DNA from: Bacillota bacterium
Lineage (GTDB): Bacteria > Bacillota > Clostridia > Peptostreptococcales > Anaerovoracaceae
NCBI GenBank assembly: GCA_017619905.1
Contig: JAFZRK010000175.1
Span: 1-6,773, forward strand
Direction of reading: 5' to 3'
DNA: 6,773 bases
Below the pieces are notes generated by a model, which saw nothing but the letters and a program-made list of their open reading frames with translations, ran no database searches and had not been told where the DNA came from. Every line of letters begins with the position of its first letter. Position 1 is the stretch's first letter. The translations under genes were made by a program, and so were the position numbers. This document shows, piece by piece, positions 1 through 6,742 of this stretch.

Positions 1-770
1 AACGCTTCCTGTACGGCTATGATGTCCTCCTGATCCACGAAGGACATCTCAAGGTCTATCTGAGTGAACTCCGGCTGTCTGTCAGCTCGAAGGTCTTCGT
101 CGCGGTAGCACTTGGCTATCTGAACGTACCTGTCCGTTCCGCCTATCATAAGCAGCTGCTTGAACTGCTGCGGGGACTGCGGCAGAGCGTAGAACTTTCC
201 GGGATTTACGCGGCTGGGAACGAGGTAGTCCCTCGCGCCTTCCGGGGTCGGCTTGGCCAGCACCGGCGTCTCAACTTCTATGAAACCGTTCCTGAAGTAG
301 AAGTTGCGGATGACATTGTACATCTTGCTTCTGAACGCAAGGGTGTTCTGCATTACCGGCTTTCTGAGGTCCAGATACCTGTACTTAAGGCGCAGGTCGC
401 CGGACACGTTGTCGTCGTCCTTGATGTAGATCGGCGGAGTCTCAGATGCGGAATAGACAGAAAGTTCGTCCGCTACGACTTCAATGAATCCGGTCGGAAG
501 ATCCGGGTTCTTAGACTCCCTCTCCCTTACGACTCCTTTTACACCCACGCAGAATTCGCCGCGCAGCGTCCCTGCCTTGGCAAAGACCTCTTCGGAAGTG
601 TTCTCGTCGAATACGACCTGAACTATGCCGCTCCTGTCGCGGATGTCGGCAAATATGAGGCCGCCCAGGCGTCTGTTCTTTGCTACCCATCCGTTTACGC
701 AGACGGTCTCGCCTATGTTCTCTTTTCTGAGCGTTCCGCAGTAATGCGTGCGCTTAATCAGTTTATCCAT
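1..770 (-). CDS. aspS: Aspartyl-tRNA synthetase, N-terminal 256 residues (partial)
   Basis: This enzyme charges tRNA-Asp with aspartate in the cytoplasm. My translation from the ATG at 768-770 gives 256 complete codons before the window ends; the bacterial family is usually near 590 residues, so the C-terminal catalytic half lies outside. Visible parts are an OB-fold anticodon-binding domain (about residues 1-105, with the [13 protein letters not shown] segment at 34-46), the linker signature [13 protein letters not shown] near 126-138, class II motif 1 (FIEVETPVL, 163-171), and the flipping-loop and substrate region [13 protein letters not shown] followed by [14 protein letters not shown]. 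Motif 2 is [19 protein letters not shown] (221-239). An AGAGGA ribosome binding site ends 4 bases before the ATG. hisS ends 23 bases upstream with no terminator between them, so the two are probably co-transcribed. Identity is very secure. Confidence 0.97.
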   Translation of the reverse strand, partial: MDKLIKRTHYCGTLRKENIGETVCVNGWVAKNRRLGGLIFADIRDRSGIVQVVFDENTSEEVFAKAGTLRGEFCVGVKGVVRERESKNPDLPTGFIEVVADELSVYSASETPPIYIKDDDNVSGDLRLKYRYLDLRKPVMQNTLAFRSKMYNVIRNFYFRNGFIEVETPVLAKPTPEGARDYLVPSRVNPGKFYALPQSPQQFKQLLMIGGTDRYVQIAKCYRDEDLRADRQPEFTQIDLEMSFVDQEDIIAVQEA

Positions 771-793
771 CTTATCCTCTGATCTGTTAACGT

Positions 794-2053
794 TTATTTC
801 AGAAACCCGGTGAACACAGCTTCCAGGAGCTTGTTCTCGGGCACTTCTTCCTGAGTCGAGCTGTTCATGTCCCTGAGCGATACGACGCCCTTGGAAAGCT
901 CGTCGTCGCCTATGACTGCAACGTACGGAACGTTCAGCCGGTCCGCGTACTTGAACTGCGCCTTAAGGCCTCTGTCCATAACGTCTATTATAACTCTTAA
1001 GCCGAACTCTCGCATCTCTTTTGCAAGCTCCAACGCCTTGATTCTGGCCTTTTCTCCGAGTCCGCAGATGAGAAGATCGCAGGCCTTGTCAGCTTCCATC
1101 TCCGCACCGGACTCTTCAAGGACGAGAAGCAGTCTTTCTATGCCCATGCCGAAGCCGACGCCCGGGGTATCAGGGCCTCCGAGCTGTTCTATGAGCTTGT
1201 CGTATCTTCCTCCGCCGCAAACCGTCGACTGGGCGCCCAGCTTATCGGATACGAATTCAAAAGCGGTCTTGGTATAGTAATCCAGACCTCTTACAATGCT
1301 TGTATCGACCTCGTAGGGAACGCCGTAGACGTCCAGCAGTGCCTTGAGCTCCTCGAAATCCTTCCTGCATTCCTCGTCCAGATAGTCCAGCATCACAGGC
1401 GCGCCTTTTACGAGCTCTTTACACTCAGAGCTCTTGCAGTCCAGGATGCGCATGGGATTTCTGTCGAAGCGGCTCCTGCAGGTATCGCAGAACTTGTCCA
1501 GATTGGGCCGCAGGAAATCCTGCAGCGCCTTTCTGTACTCCGCGCGGCAGTTGGGGCATCCGATGCTGTTTATCTTAAGCTTGGCGTCGTCTATTCCCAG
1601 GGACGTAAGCACGTCGTAGGCAAGGAGTATCACCTCGGCGTCCGCCATCATTCCGGAAGCGCCGAAGCACTCGATGCCAAACTGATGGAACTCCCTGCTC
1701 CTGCCCTTCTGCATCTTCTCGTAGCGGTAGCACGGAGTTATGTAGTAGTACTTGGCCGGAAGCCCTTCGGCGTAGAGCTTGTTCTCGATGAAAGCCCTCA
1801 CAACGCCTGCGGTGCCTTCGGGTTTCAAAGTAAGACTCCGGTCAGCCTTTTCGAAGCTGTACATCTCCTTCTGGACGACGTCCGTGGTATCGCCTATGCC
1901 GCGCGCAAACAGCTCGGTGGCCTCAACCATCGGAGTGCGTATCTCCCTGTAGCCGTACTTTTCGGCAATGGTCTTGAATTCTTCCTCGACGAACTGCCAT
2001 TTATACGATTCGGACGGCAGCACGTCCTTCATTCCTTTGGGGATACTTATCAA
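794..2053 (-). CDS. hisS: Histidyl-tRNA synthetase, TTG start
   Basis: This class II synthetase charges tRNA-His with histidine, normally as a cytoplasmic homodimer. The 419-residue length is typical. Motif 1 lies around REIRTPMVE (37-44), motif 2 is [21 protein letters not shown] (108-128), the histidine A motif is [12 protein letters not shown] (255-266), the glycine-rich GGGRYDKL is at 280-287, and motif 3 is [12 protein letters not shown] (298-309). The anticodon-binding domain runs from about 323 to 415. An insertion at about 160-235 carries seven cysteines, including CPNC (166-169) and CDTC (189-192), and may bind a metal. The start is TTG at 2051-2053: AAAGGAGG ends 7 bases before it, the first residues ([12 protein letters not shown]) match the family N-terminus, and the nearby ATG at 2058-2060 is out of frame. 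The TTG overlaps the hemZ TGA by 4 bases. Confidence 0.97.
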   Translation of the reverse strand: MISIPKGMKDVLPSESYKWQFVEEEFKTIAEKYGYREIRTPMVEATELFARGIGDTTDVVQKEMYSFEKADRSLTLKPEGTAGVVRAFIENKLYAEGLPAKYYYITPCYRYEKMQKGRSREFHQFGIECFGASGMMADAEVILLAYDVLTSLGIDDAKLKINSIGCPNCRAEYRKALQDFLRPNLDKFCDTCRSRFDRNPMRILDCKSSECKELVKGAPVMLDYLDEECRKDFEELKALLDVYGVPYEVDTSIVRGLDYYTKTAFEFVSDKLGAQSTVCGGGRYDKLIEQLGGPDTPGVGFGMGIERLLLVLEESGAEMEADKACDLLICGLGEKARIKALELAKEMREFGLRVIIDVMDRGLKAQFKYADRLNVPYVAVIGDDELSKGVVSLRDMNSSTQEEVPENKLLEAVFTGFLK

Positions 2054-3393
2054 AGCGCATCCTCCTTTCGTTTTATCATCTCATCGATCCTGTCGATGTA
2101 TATCTCGTAATTTGATACGTTAGCGACCCGCTCCACGCGGTCTTCCTCCGGATAATACAGTTTGGAAACGCCTCCCGCGCCCAGCGCTATTATGGACTGG
2201 TCCTCCTCCATTATCCGTATGTTGTATATGCTCTCGCAGCCGGAAAGCGACCAGCCGGTGTTCTCCATGTTGCCGGTCATGTGCTTCTGACGGTAGAGGT
2301 AATACGGCGAATACCCGGCATTGCCCAGCGTTCCGTAGGACTGCGCAAGCATCTCGTAGACTGCATCTCCGCCGCTGTACGAAAGGTCCTTGTCCTGTTC
2401 GATGAGACGCGATCCGCGCTTCACGGCAAGAGTATGGACCGTTATGTTCTGCGGCTCCAGATCCATTATCCTGCGCAGAGAGTCCGCCATATCCGGCGGC
2501 GTCTCTCCCGGAAGTCCTGCGATGAGATCCGCGTTTACGATCTTTACCCCTGCATCCTTTGCCAGAGAAAAGGCGCGAACTATGTCTTCCGGTCCGTGAG
2601 CCCTGCCGATGCGTTCCAGCGTTCTCTGCTGCATGCTCTGCGGGTTTATGCTTATACGCCCGCAGCCGGCCGCAAGAAGCGCTTTCAGCTTGCATTCCGT
2701 TATTGAGTCCGGTCTGCCGCATTCGACCGTGAATTCGGCAGTTTTCGGGCTCAGAAGCGATGCCGCGGTCTTGTCCGTCAGCCGCCGGAACTGATCCTCC
2801 TCCAGCGAGGAAGGAGTTCCTCCCCCTATGTATAAAGACTCCGCGTACAGTCCTTTTTCGCTGAACATGCGCGATACAGCGTCTATCTCTTTTTCCAGCG
2901 CGTTCAGGTAGGCGTCCGCCTTATCCCTGGAATACTTGTTGGAAGTGAACGAGCAGTAAAGGCATCTGGTCGGGCAGAACGGTATGCCGATGTACAGTCC
3001 GACCGCCCGGGGGCTTCTGTCAAAAGTCAGTACGCTCTGGGTGTTCCAGACCTTTCTCAGAAGATCCGCCTTGTCATCGCTTACAAGATAATCCGTTTTA
3101 AGCGCTTCGGCTGCAGTGTCCGCGCTGCCGGTCTGCCTTACAAGCTTGTTGAAAAGCTTGAGCGGTCTTACACCTGTGAGCGTTCCCCACTTAAGTTCCC
3201 TGCCGGTCTTTTCAGACATGTATCCGTAAAGGACACGCTTCTGGGCGTTCCTGTCCATTTCGTCCGGTCCGGGTATGACGAAGAAGTCTCCGTCTTCCGC
3301 AAAGCAGTCCAGTTCCTCCGCCGGAACGAACATCTTGGCAAGCTCCGTAAGCTCGTATCTGTTTTTTTCGTCCCTGAACCTAAATCTGAACAA
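2050..3393 (-). CDS. hemZ: HemZ-type radical SAM protein (coproporphyrinogen III dehydrogenase-like)
   Basis: This is a radical SAM enzyme of the HemN/HemW/HemZ group. Bacillus subtilis HemZ is linked to oxygen-independent coproporphyrinogen III oxidation, but many anaerobes carry a homologue whose reaction is unproven, so the porphyrin activity here is by family only. Counting from the TTG at 3391-3393 the protein has 447 residues. An N-terminal HemZ domain contains the signature WGTLTGVRP (69-77). The [4Fe-4S]-binding cysteines are C140, C144 and C147 (CxxxCxxC), the SAM-binding GGGTP is at 190-194, and PYYLYRQKHMTGNMENTGW (363-381) is a HemZ-type signature. The ORF is open to an ATG at 3453, but its first 20 codons lie in the hydrolase gene and look unlike the family. 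The TTG gives LFRFRFRDEKNRYELTEL, a plausible family start, with AAAAGG about 10 bases upstream. The gene overlaps the hydrolase by 14 bases and hisS by 4. Confidence 0.9.
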   Translation of the reverse strand: MFRFRFRDEKNRYELTELAKMFVPAEELDCFAEDGDFFVIPGPDEMDRNAQKRVLYGYMSEKTGRELKWGTLTGVRPLKLFNKLVRQTGSADTAAEALKTDYLVSDDKADLLRKVWNTQSVLTFDRSPRAVGLYIGIPFCPTRCLYCSFTSNKYSRDKADAYLNALEKEIDAVSRMFSEKGLYAESLYIGGGTPSSLEEDQFRRLTDKTAASLLSPKTAEFTVECGRPDSITECKLKALLAAGCGRISINPQSMQQRTLERIGRAHGPEDIVRAFSLAKDAGVKIVNADLIAGLPGETPPDMADSLRRIMDLEPQNITVHTLAVKRGSRLIEQDKDLSYSGGDAVYEMLAQSYGTLGNAGYSPYYLYRQKHMTGNMENTGWSLSGCESIYNIRIMEEDQSIIALGAGGVSKLYYPEEDRVERVANVSNYEIYIDRIDEMIKRKEDAL

Positions 3394-3994
3394 ACGGATT
3401 GTACCTTTTTTCCCAGCCGATGGTGGTCTCGTCCATGTGGCCCGGAAGCACAACGGTGTCGTCCGGCAGGACGTAAAGCTTTGTCTTTATGGTCTCCGTC
3501 AGAACATCCCAGTCGCCGCCCGGCAGATCCGTGCGTCCCACGGAAGCGTGGAAAAGCGTGTCTCCGGAGAACAGCACCTTCTTGTCCGCGTAGATGCTCA
3601 TGCCGCCTGCGGTATGGCCGGGACAGTCTATGAACTTAAGTTCAATGGCTCCGACGTTCATGACATCGCCGTCCCTGACCTCTATGTCCGCGGTATAGCC
3701 GCCCTTCCCGAAGCTTGCGTGCCTGTCGTAGAGCAGCTTTCTCTCAGCTCTTGATGCTACGAGCTTTACGTCCGGATACTTCTCCCTGAATGCGTTTATA
3801 CCGCCGGTATGGTCTCCGTGCGCGTGGGTTATGATGATGTATTCCAGCTCGAGGCCTTCTTTTTCTATCGTCTGTTCCGCTGCCGGAAGCGCCGAGCCGG
3901 GATCTACGATGAACGCCTTGCGGCTCTCTTCGTCCCAGACCAAGTAGGCGTTGGTTCCGAACGCATTGTTAGCGACGTACCTGTTGATGTTCAT
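3380..3994 (-). CDS. Metallo-beta-lactamase-fold hydrolase, glyoxalase II-like
   Basis: This is a 204-residue cytoplasmic hydrolase (no signal peptide seen) of the glyoxalase II / YqgX-like branch of the metallo-beta-lactamase superfamily. All expected metal ligands are visible: H57, H59, D61 and H62 in THAHGDH, H127 in PGHTAGG, the bridging D145 in FSGDTLF, and H186 in LPGHMDET. The GRTDLPGGD segment (153-161) and the ending TTIGWEKRYNPF resemble glyoxalase II-like thioesterases, but the dedicated C-terminal glutathione-binding domain of true glyoxalase II is missing at this length, so a different thioester or thiol conjugate is a likely substrate. The ATG follows the rel TGA by a single base, and the nearest SD-like bases (AGGA) are about 12 bases away. 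Translation is probably coupled to rel. The gene's end overlaps the start of hemZ. Fold and catalytic competence are secure; the substrate is unknown. Confidence 0.93.
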   Translation of the reverse strand: MNINRYVANNAFGTNAYLVWDEESRKAFIVDPGSALPAAEQTIEKEGLELEYIIITHAHGDHTGGINAFREKYPDVKLVASRAERKLLYDRHASFGKGGYTADIEVRDGDVMNVGAIELKFIDCPGHTAGGMSIYADKKVLFSGDTLFHASVGRTDLPGGDWDVLTETIKTKLYVLPDDTVVLPGHMDETTIGWEKRYNPFVQI

Positions 3995-3995
3995 A

Positions 3996-6179
3996 TCAGT
4001 AATTCGTCCTGTAGACTTCCAGGACGTCCTTTATCTGCCTGAATCTGCTTATGATCTTGTCTATGTCTCCTGTGTTCGTTATCTGCAGCAGCAGGTTGAG
4101 CGTGGAGACACCGCTCGGATCCGCCAGAGCGTTGACGCCGGTCAGATTGATGTCCATGTCGTCGCAGACCTTGGAAACGTCGGAGAAAAGACCTTTTCTG
4201 TCGTCCGCGACGATGGTGATTCCGGCCTCGAAGTACATCTCGCCTTCGCCGAGCTCCCAGTTGACCTCAAGAAGCCGTCCCTGTTCCTCTTCCGGAAGAC
4301 TGAGGATATTGATGCAGTCCTTGCGGTGTATGCTTACGCCTCTTCCCTTAGTGGTGTAACCGATGATCTCGTCGCCGGGAACGGGGTTGCAGCATCTGGC
4401 GAAGCGTATCAGTAGGTTGTCCACGCCCTTTACGGAAACACCCTTGGAATTCTTGGTGGCGCGCTTTTTCGCCTGTGTGTCCTTGCGGCGCTCTTCTCTT
4501 TCGAGCCGCTTCAGCTGCGCCTGCTCTTCCTCGCGGTAGAAGCTGAGGCACAAGAGGACTGTCTTGTTGATAATTGAGCCGCCGGCGCTGAGCGCAGCGT
4601 ACAGGTCGTCCACGTTGTTGAAGTTCTGGGACTTGGCCGCTCTTTCCAGATAGCTGGGCTTGAGTATCTTCTCCGGATCCAGCTCCCTGCGCTTTACGGC
4701 CTTCTCCAGCGCTTCCTTGCCCTTGTCCGTGCCCTGGACCTTGTTGGTCTTCTTAAGGTAGGCGCGTATCTTGGAACGGGCCGAATTGGTCTTGACTATC
4801 TTGAGCCAGTCTACGCTGGGACCTCTGGAGTTGTTGGAAGTAACGACCTCTACGATCTCGCCGTTCTTGAGCTCGTAGGTTATGGGGACCATCTTTCCGT
4901 TTACCCTTGCGCCTACGCACTTTTCTCCAATGCGGGAGTGTATCTTGTACGCGAAATCCAGAGGCGTGGATCCGGCCGGAAGCTCTATCACGTCGCCCTT
5001 CGGGGTGAACACGAATACCTGGTTGGCGAAGAGGTCCACCTTGAGGGTCTCCATGAATTCCTGAGAGTCCCTGGCTTCCTGCTGCCATTCCAGCGTCTGG
5101 CGTATCCACGCGAGCTTTACTTCCTCGTTGTCCTTGCTGTCTTTGCCGCTGCCCAGCCCTTCCTTGTATTTCCAGTGCGCAGCGATACCGTATTCTGCGA
5201 CGCGGTGCATCTCCCAGGTCCTTATCTGTATCTCGAACGGGTTGCCGGTCCTTGACAGAAGCGTGGTGTGCAGCGACTGGTACATGTTGGACTTGGGCAT
5301 GGCTATGTAATCCTTGAAGCGGCCCGGTATCGGGGTCCACTTGGTATGGATGGCTCCGAGCACGGCATAGCAGTCCCTTACGGAATCCACGATGATGCGA
5401 ACTGCGGTAAGGTCCAGGATCTCGCTGAACTCCTTGTTCTGCACCATCATCTTCTTGTAGATGCTGTAGTAGTGCTTCTCCCTGCCGTAGATCTCGGACT
5501 TTATGCCCAGAGAGTCCACAAGGGTCTTTATCCTGTCGACGAGCTCGTCTATGGAGACGTTGATGGACTTGCGGCGCTTCTCCATCTCCTTGTCGATATG
5601 CGCGTAAGCGTCCGGATACAGGTGCTTGAACGCAATGTCCTCCAGCTCGATCTTGATCCTGTACATACCGAGGCGGGCGGCTATGGGAGCGTAGATCTCC
5701 AGGGTCTCCCTGCTCTTTTCCCGGATCTTCTCCGGCGTCTGGTAGTCGATGGTGCGCATGTTGTGCAGACGGTCGCAGACCTTGATTATCAGGATGCGTA
5801 TGTCCTTGGACATAGCCAGGAACATCTTTCGGACGTTCTCCGCCTGAGCTTCCTCCTTGGTGGTGTAGACCAGGTTGGTGAGCTTGGTGACGCCGTCCAC
5901 CATTACGGCTACGTCTTCGCCGAAATCGTTCTTAACGTCGTTTATGGTATACGAAGTATCTTCCACGACATCATGAAGAAGACCGGCCGCTACCGTGTGG
6001 TCGTCCATTCCCAGGTCAGCAAGTATCTTTCCGACCGCCATAGGATGTATTATGTACGGCTCGCCGGACTTTCTGAACTGTCCTTCATGCAGTTGTGAAG
6101 CTTTCGCGAACGCCCTTTCCAGGATATCAGCGTCGAAAGAAGGGTTTATCGCGAGCAGCTCCTTAACATAATCTGTCAT
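3996..6179 (-). CDS. rel: Bifunctional (p)ppGpp synthetase/hydrolase, long RelA/SpoT homologue
   Basis: This protein makes and degrades the stringent-response alarmone (p)ppGpp and senses uncharged tRNA on stalled ribosomes. The 727-residue length and full domain order fit a long RSH protein. The HD hydrolase domain has H31, HP (45-46), HD (69-70), ED (73-74) and DRLHN (136-140), so hydrolysis should be active. The synthetase domain (about 230-340) has YGREKHYYSIYKKM, then RFKD (287-290), YQSLH (300-304), FEIQIRT (315-321) and H335. RFKD is the RxKD form found in bifunctional Rel enzymes, not the acidic ExDD form of proteobacterial RelA. A TGS domain follows (about 381-445), then a helical region, a zinc-finger/conserved-cysteine domain with C596, C597, H618 and C622, and a C-terminal ACT/RRM domain (about 650-725). 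The ATG has a weak AGG site 5 bases upstream. It opens a five-gene run ending in hisS and aspS, with its own likely promoter. Confidence 0.98.
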   Translation of the reverse strand: MTDYVKELLAINPSFDADILERAFAKASQLHEGQFRKSGEPYIIHPMAVGKILADLGMDDHTVAAGLLHDVVEDTSYTINDVKNDFGEDVAVMVDGVTKLTNLVYTTKEEAQAENVRKMFLAMSKDIRILIIKVCDRLHNMRTIDYQTPEKIREKSRETLEIYAPIAARLGMYRIKIELEDIAFKHLYPDAYAHIDKEMEKRRKSINVSIDELVDRIKTLVDSLGIKSEIYGREKHYYSIYKKMMVQNKEFSEILDLTAVRIIVDSVRDCYAVLGAIHTKWTPIPGRFKDYIAMPKSNMYQSLHTTLLSRTGNPFEIQIRTWEMHRVAEYGIAAHWKYKEGLGSGKDSKDNEEVKLAWIRQTLEWQQEARDSQEFMETLKVDLFANQVFVFTPKGDVIELPAGSTPLDFAYKIHSRIGEKCVGARVNGKMVPITYELKNGEIVEVVTSNNSRGPSVDWLKIVKTNSARSKIRAYLKKTNKVQGTDKGKEALEKAVKRRELDPEKILKPSYLERAAKSQNFNNVDDLYAALSAGGSIINKTVLLCLSFYREEEQAQLKRLEREERRKDTQAKKRATKNSKGVSVKGVDNLLIRFARCCNPVPGDEIIGYTTKGRGVSIHRKDCINILSLPEEEQGRLLEVNWELGEGEMYFEAGITIVADDRKGLFSDVSKVCDDMDINLTGVNALADPSGVSTLNLLLQITNTGDIDKIISRFRQIKDVLEVYRTNY

Positions 6180-6200
6180 AGAAACCTGTTTTCAACGTTT
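6180..6200 (-). promoter_or_regulatory. Short 5' leader and weak RBS of rel
   Basis: If transcription starts at A6198 or A6199 (6-7 bases past the -10 hexamer), the leader is only about 19-20 bases. It carries a minimal Shine-Dalgarno site, AGG at 6187-6185, with a 5-base spacer to the ATG at 6179. This is clearly weaker than the sites of yajC (GGGAGG) and hisS (AAAGGAGG), which suggests modest translation of the alarmone enzyme. There is no room for a riboswitch or T-box. The start point is inferred. Confidence 0.45.
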
Positions 6201-6204
6201 CGCT

Positions 6205-6234
6205 ATTATAAAAAACAAGGCATGCGCGCCGCAA
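6205..6234 (-). promoter_or_regulatory. Putative sigma-A promoter for the rel operon
   Basis: A perfect TATAAT -10 hexamer lies at 6210-6205 on the minus strand. Eighteen bases upstream is TTGCGG (6234-6229), which matches the first three bases of the -35 consensus TTGACA. The -10 begins within the U-tract of the yajC terminator and the -35 falls in that terminator's loop, so the two signals share the same DNA. The location just before rel, behind a terminator, makes a promoter likely. The weak -35 and the AT-rich context leave some chance of a coincidental match. Confidence 0.6.
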
Positions 6235-6249
6235 ACGCACATGCCCTGC
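6210..6249 (-). terminator. Rho-independent terminator after yajC
   Basis: On the minus strand GGGCATGTGCG (6246-6236) pairs with CGCGCATGCCT (6228-6218) across a 7-base loop, giving 11 pairs of which two are G-U. The stem extends outward by A-U, C-G and G-U pairs (6247-6249 with 6217-6215) to about 14. It is followed by a run of T at 6215-6210. The hairpin begins about 14-17 bases after the yajC stop codon. This is a textbook intrinsic terminator, and it separates yajC transcription from the rel operon. Read on the plus strand, the run of A precedes the stem, so it is not a strong terminator in the other direction. Confidence 0.88.
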
Positions 6250-6259
6250 AGTAGGCATG
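6240..6259 (-). other. Alternative hairpin competing with the terminator
   Basis: CATGCC (6259-6254) can pair with GGCATG (6245-6240) across an 8-base loop, giving a perfect 6-base stem. The GGCATG arm is the same one that forms the ascending side of the terminator with the second CATGCC (6224-6219), so the two hairpins exclude each other. The upstream arm starts 3 bases after the yajC stop codon, where a terminating ribosome would cover it. The pairing is directly visible; any regulatory role is inference, and the terminator stem is much longer. Confidence 0.4.
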
Positions 6260-6262
6260 AGA

Positions 6263-6742
6263 TCACTCCGTCTTTTCAGCAGTTTCGTCCAGGGCCTCGG
6301 CGACAGTCTTTTCGGCTTCGTCGGCTATGGTCTCCGCTTCCTTCTTGGCGGCTCCGAGTTTTTTGATCGACTTGGGAGAGGGCTTGCTCTCCTTCTCGGG
6401 CTCTTCGGCCTCCCTGGTCTTTGCGGAAGCCGGCGCTGCATTGCTCGGATTTGCGTAGCTGTTGATGGCGCTCTTTGCCATCTCGAGCTTGGTCTTTTCG
6501 GATCCGACTACTATGACGACGCGGTCCTCGGTGATCCTTACGACTTTGCCGTAGATACCGCCGATAGTAACGATCTCGTCTCCGGGTTTAAGGTTGTTCC
6601 TGAAGTTCTTCTGTTCCTTGTCCCTCTTGCTCTGAGGCCTGATGGTGAAGAAATAGAGAGCCGCGAAGATGACGGCGATCATTACCCAGGACATCCATCC
6701 TGCTCCGGCGGTCGTACCGGATTCTGCATATGCTATGTACAT
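6263..6742 (-). CDS. yajC: YajC, SecDF-associated preprotein translocase subunit
   Basis: YajC is a small single-span membrane protein that associates with SecD and SecF and assists Sec-dependent export. Residues about 14-33 form one hydrophobic transmembrane helix, and the family core follows directly: FFTIRPQSKRDKEQKNF (31-47), then LKPGDEIVTIGGIYGKVVRI (51-70), expected on the cytoplasmic side. The protein has 159 residues, against about 85-110 for common members. The extra length is a low-complexity Ala/Glu/Lys tail from about 97 to the end, likely disordered or helical, with no recognised domain. The ATG at 6740-6742 has GGGAGG 6 bases upstream. yajC is not followed by secD or secF here; a terminator lies just after its stop and rel comes next. 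Identity is firm from the core, and the role of the tail is unknown. Confidence 0.94.
   Translation of the reverse strand: MYIAYAESGTTAGAGWMSWVMIAVIFAALYFFTIRPQSKRDKEQKNFRNNLKPGDEIVTIGGIYGKVVRITEDRVVIVVGSEKTKLEMAKSAINSYANPSNAAPASAKTREAEEPEKESKPSPKSIKKLGAAKKEAETIADEAEKTVAEALDETAEKTE

Noticed and set aside
771..793. Possible promoter or leader RNA between hisS and aspS
   Set aside because: Only 23 bases, mostly taken up by the aspS RBS. No hairpin or promoter hexamers can be supported.
2120..2722. Minus-strand 200-codon ORF in another frame of hemZ
   Set aside because: The translation is rich in Arg, Gly, His and Ser with no domain, and it lies inside the conserved radical SAM gene. It is a frame shadow.
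3400..3416. Run of six A (minus strand GGGAAAAAAGG) near the end of the hydrolase gene, as a programmed frameshift site into hemZ
   Set aside because: The zero-frame codons are GAA AAA AGG, which do not fit the X XXY YYZ pattern for -1 slippage. hemZ lies in the +1 frame and has its own plausible TTG start.
3951..4415. Plus-strand ORFs around the rel/hydrolase junction, and others at 867-1277, 1685-2110, 3275-3754
   Set aside because: All are antisense to well-supported conserved genes and show no family resemblance or start signals.
5268..6098. Plus-strand 276-codon ORF opposite the start of rel
   Set aside because: It lies wholly antisense to the conserved HD and synthetase domains of rel. 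Its translation has no recognisable domain and no strong RBS. Long antisense ORFs are expected opposite genes with this codon usage.
6181..6201. GAAAC / GTTTC inverted repeat (6201-6197 with 6185-6181) just before the rel ATG, possibly hiding its RBS
   Set aside because: The stem is only five pairs with an 11-base loop, and the predicted transcription start at 6198-6199 would remove part of the first arm.
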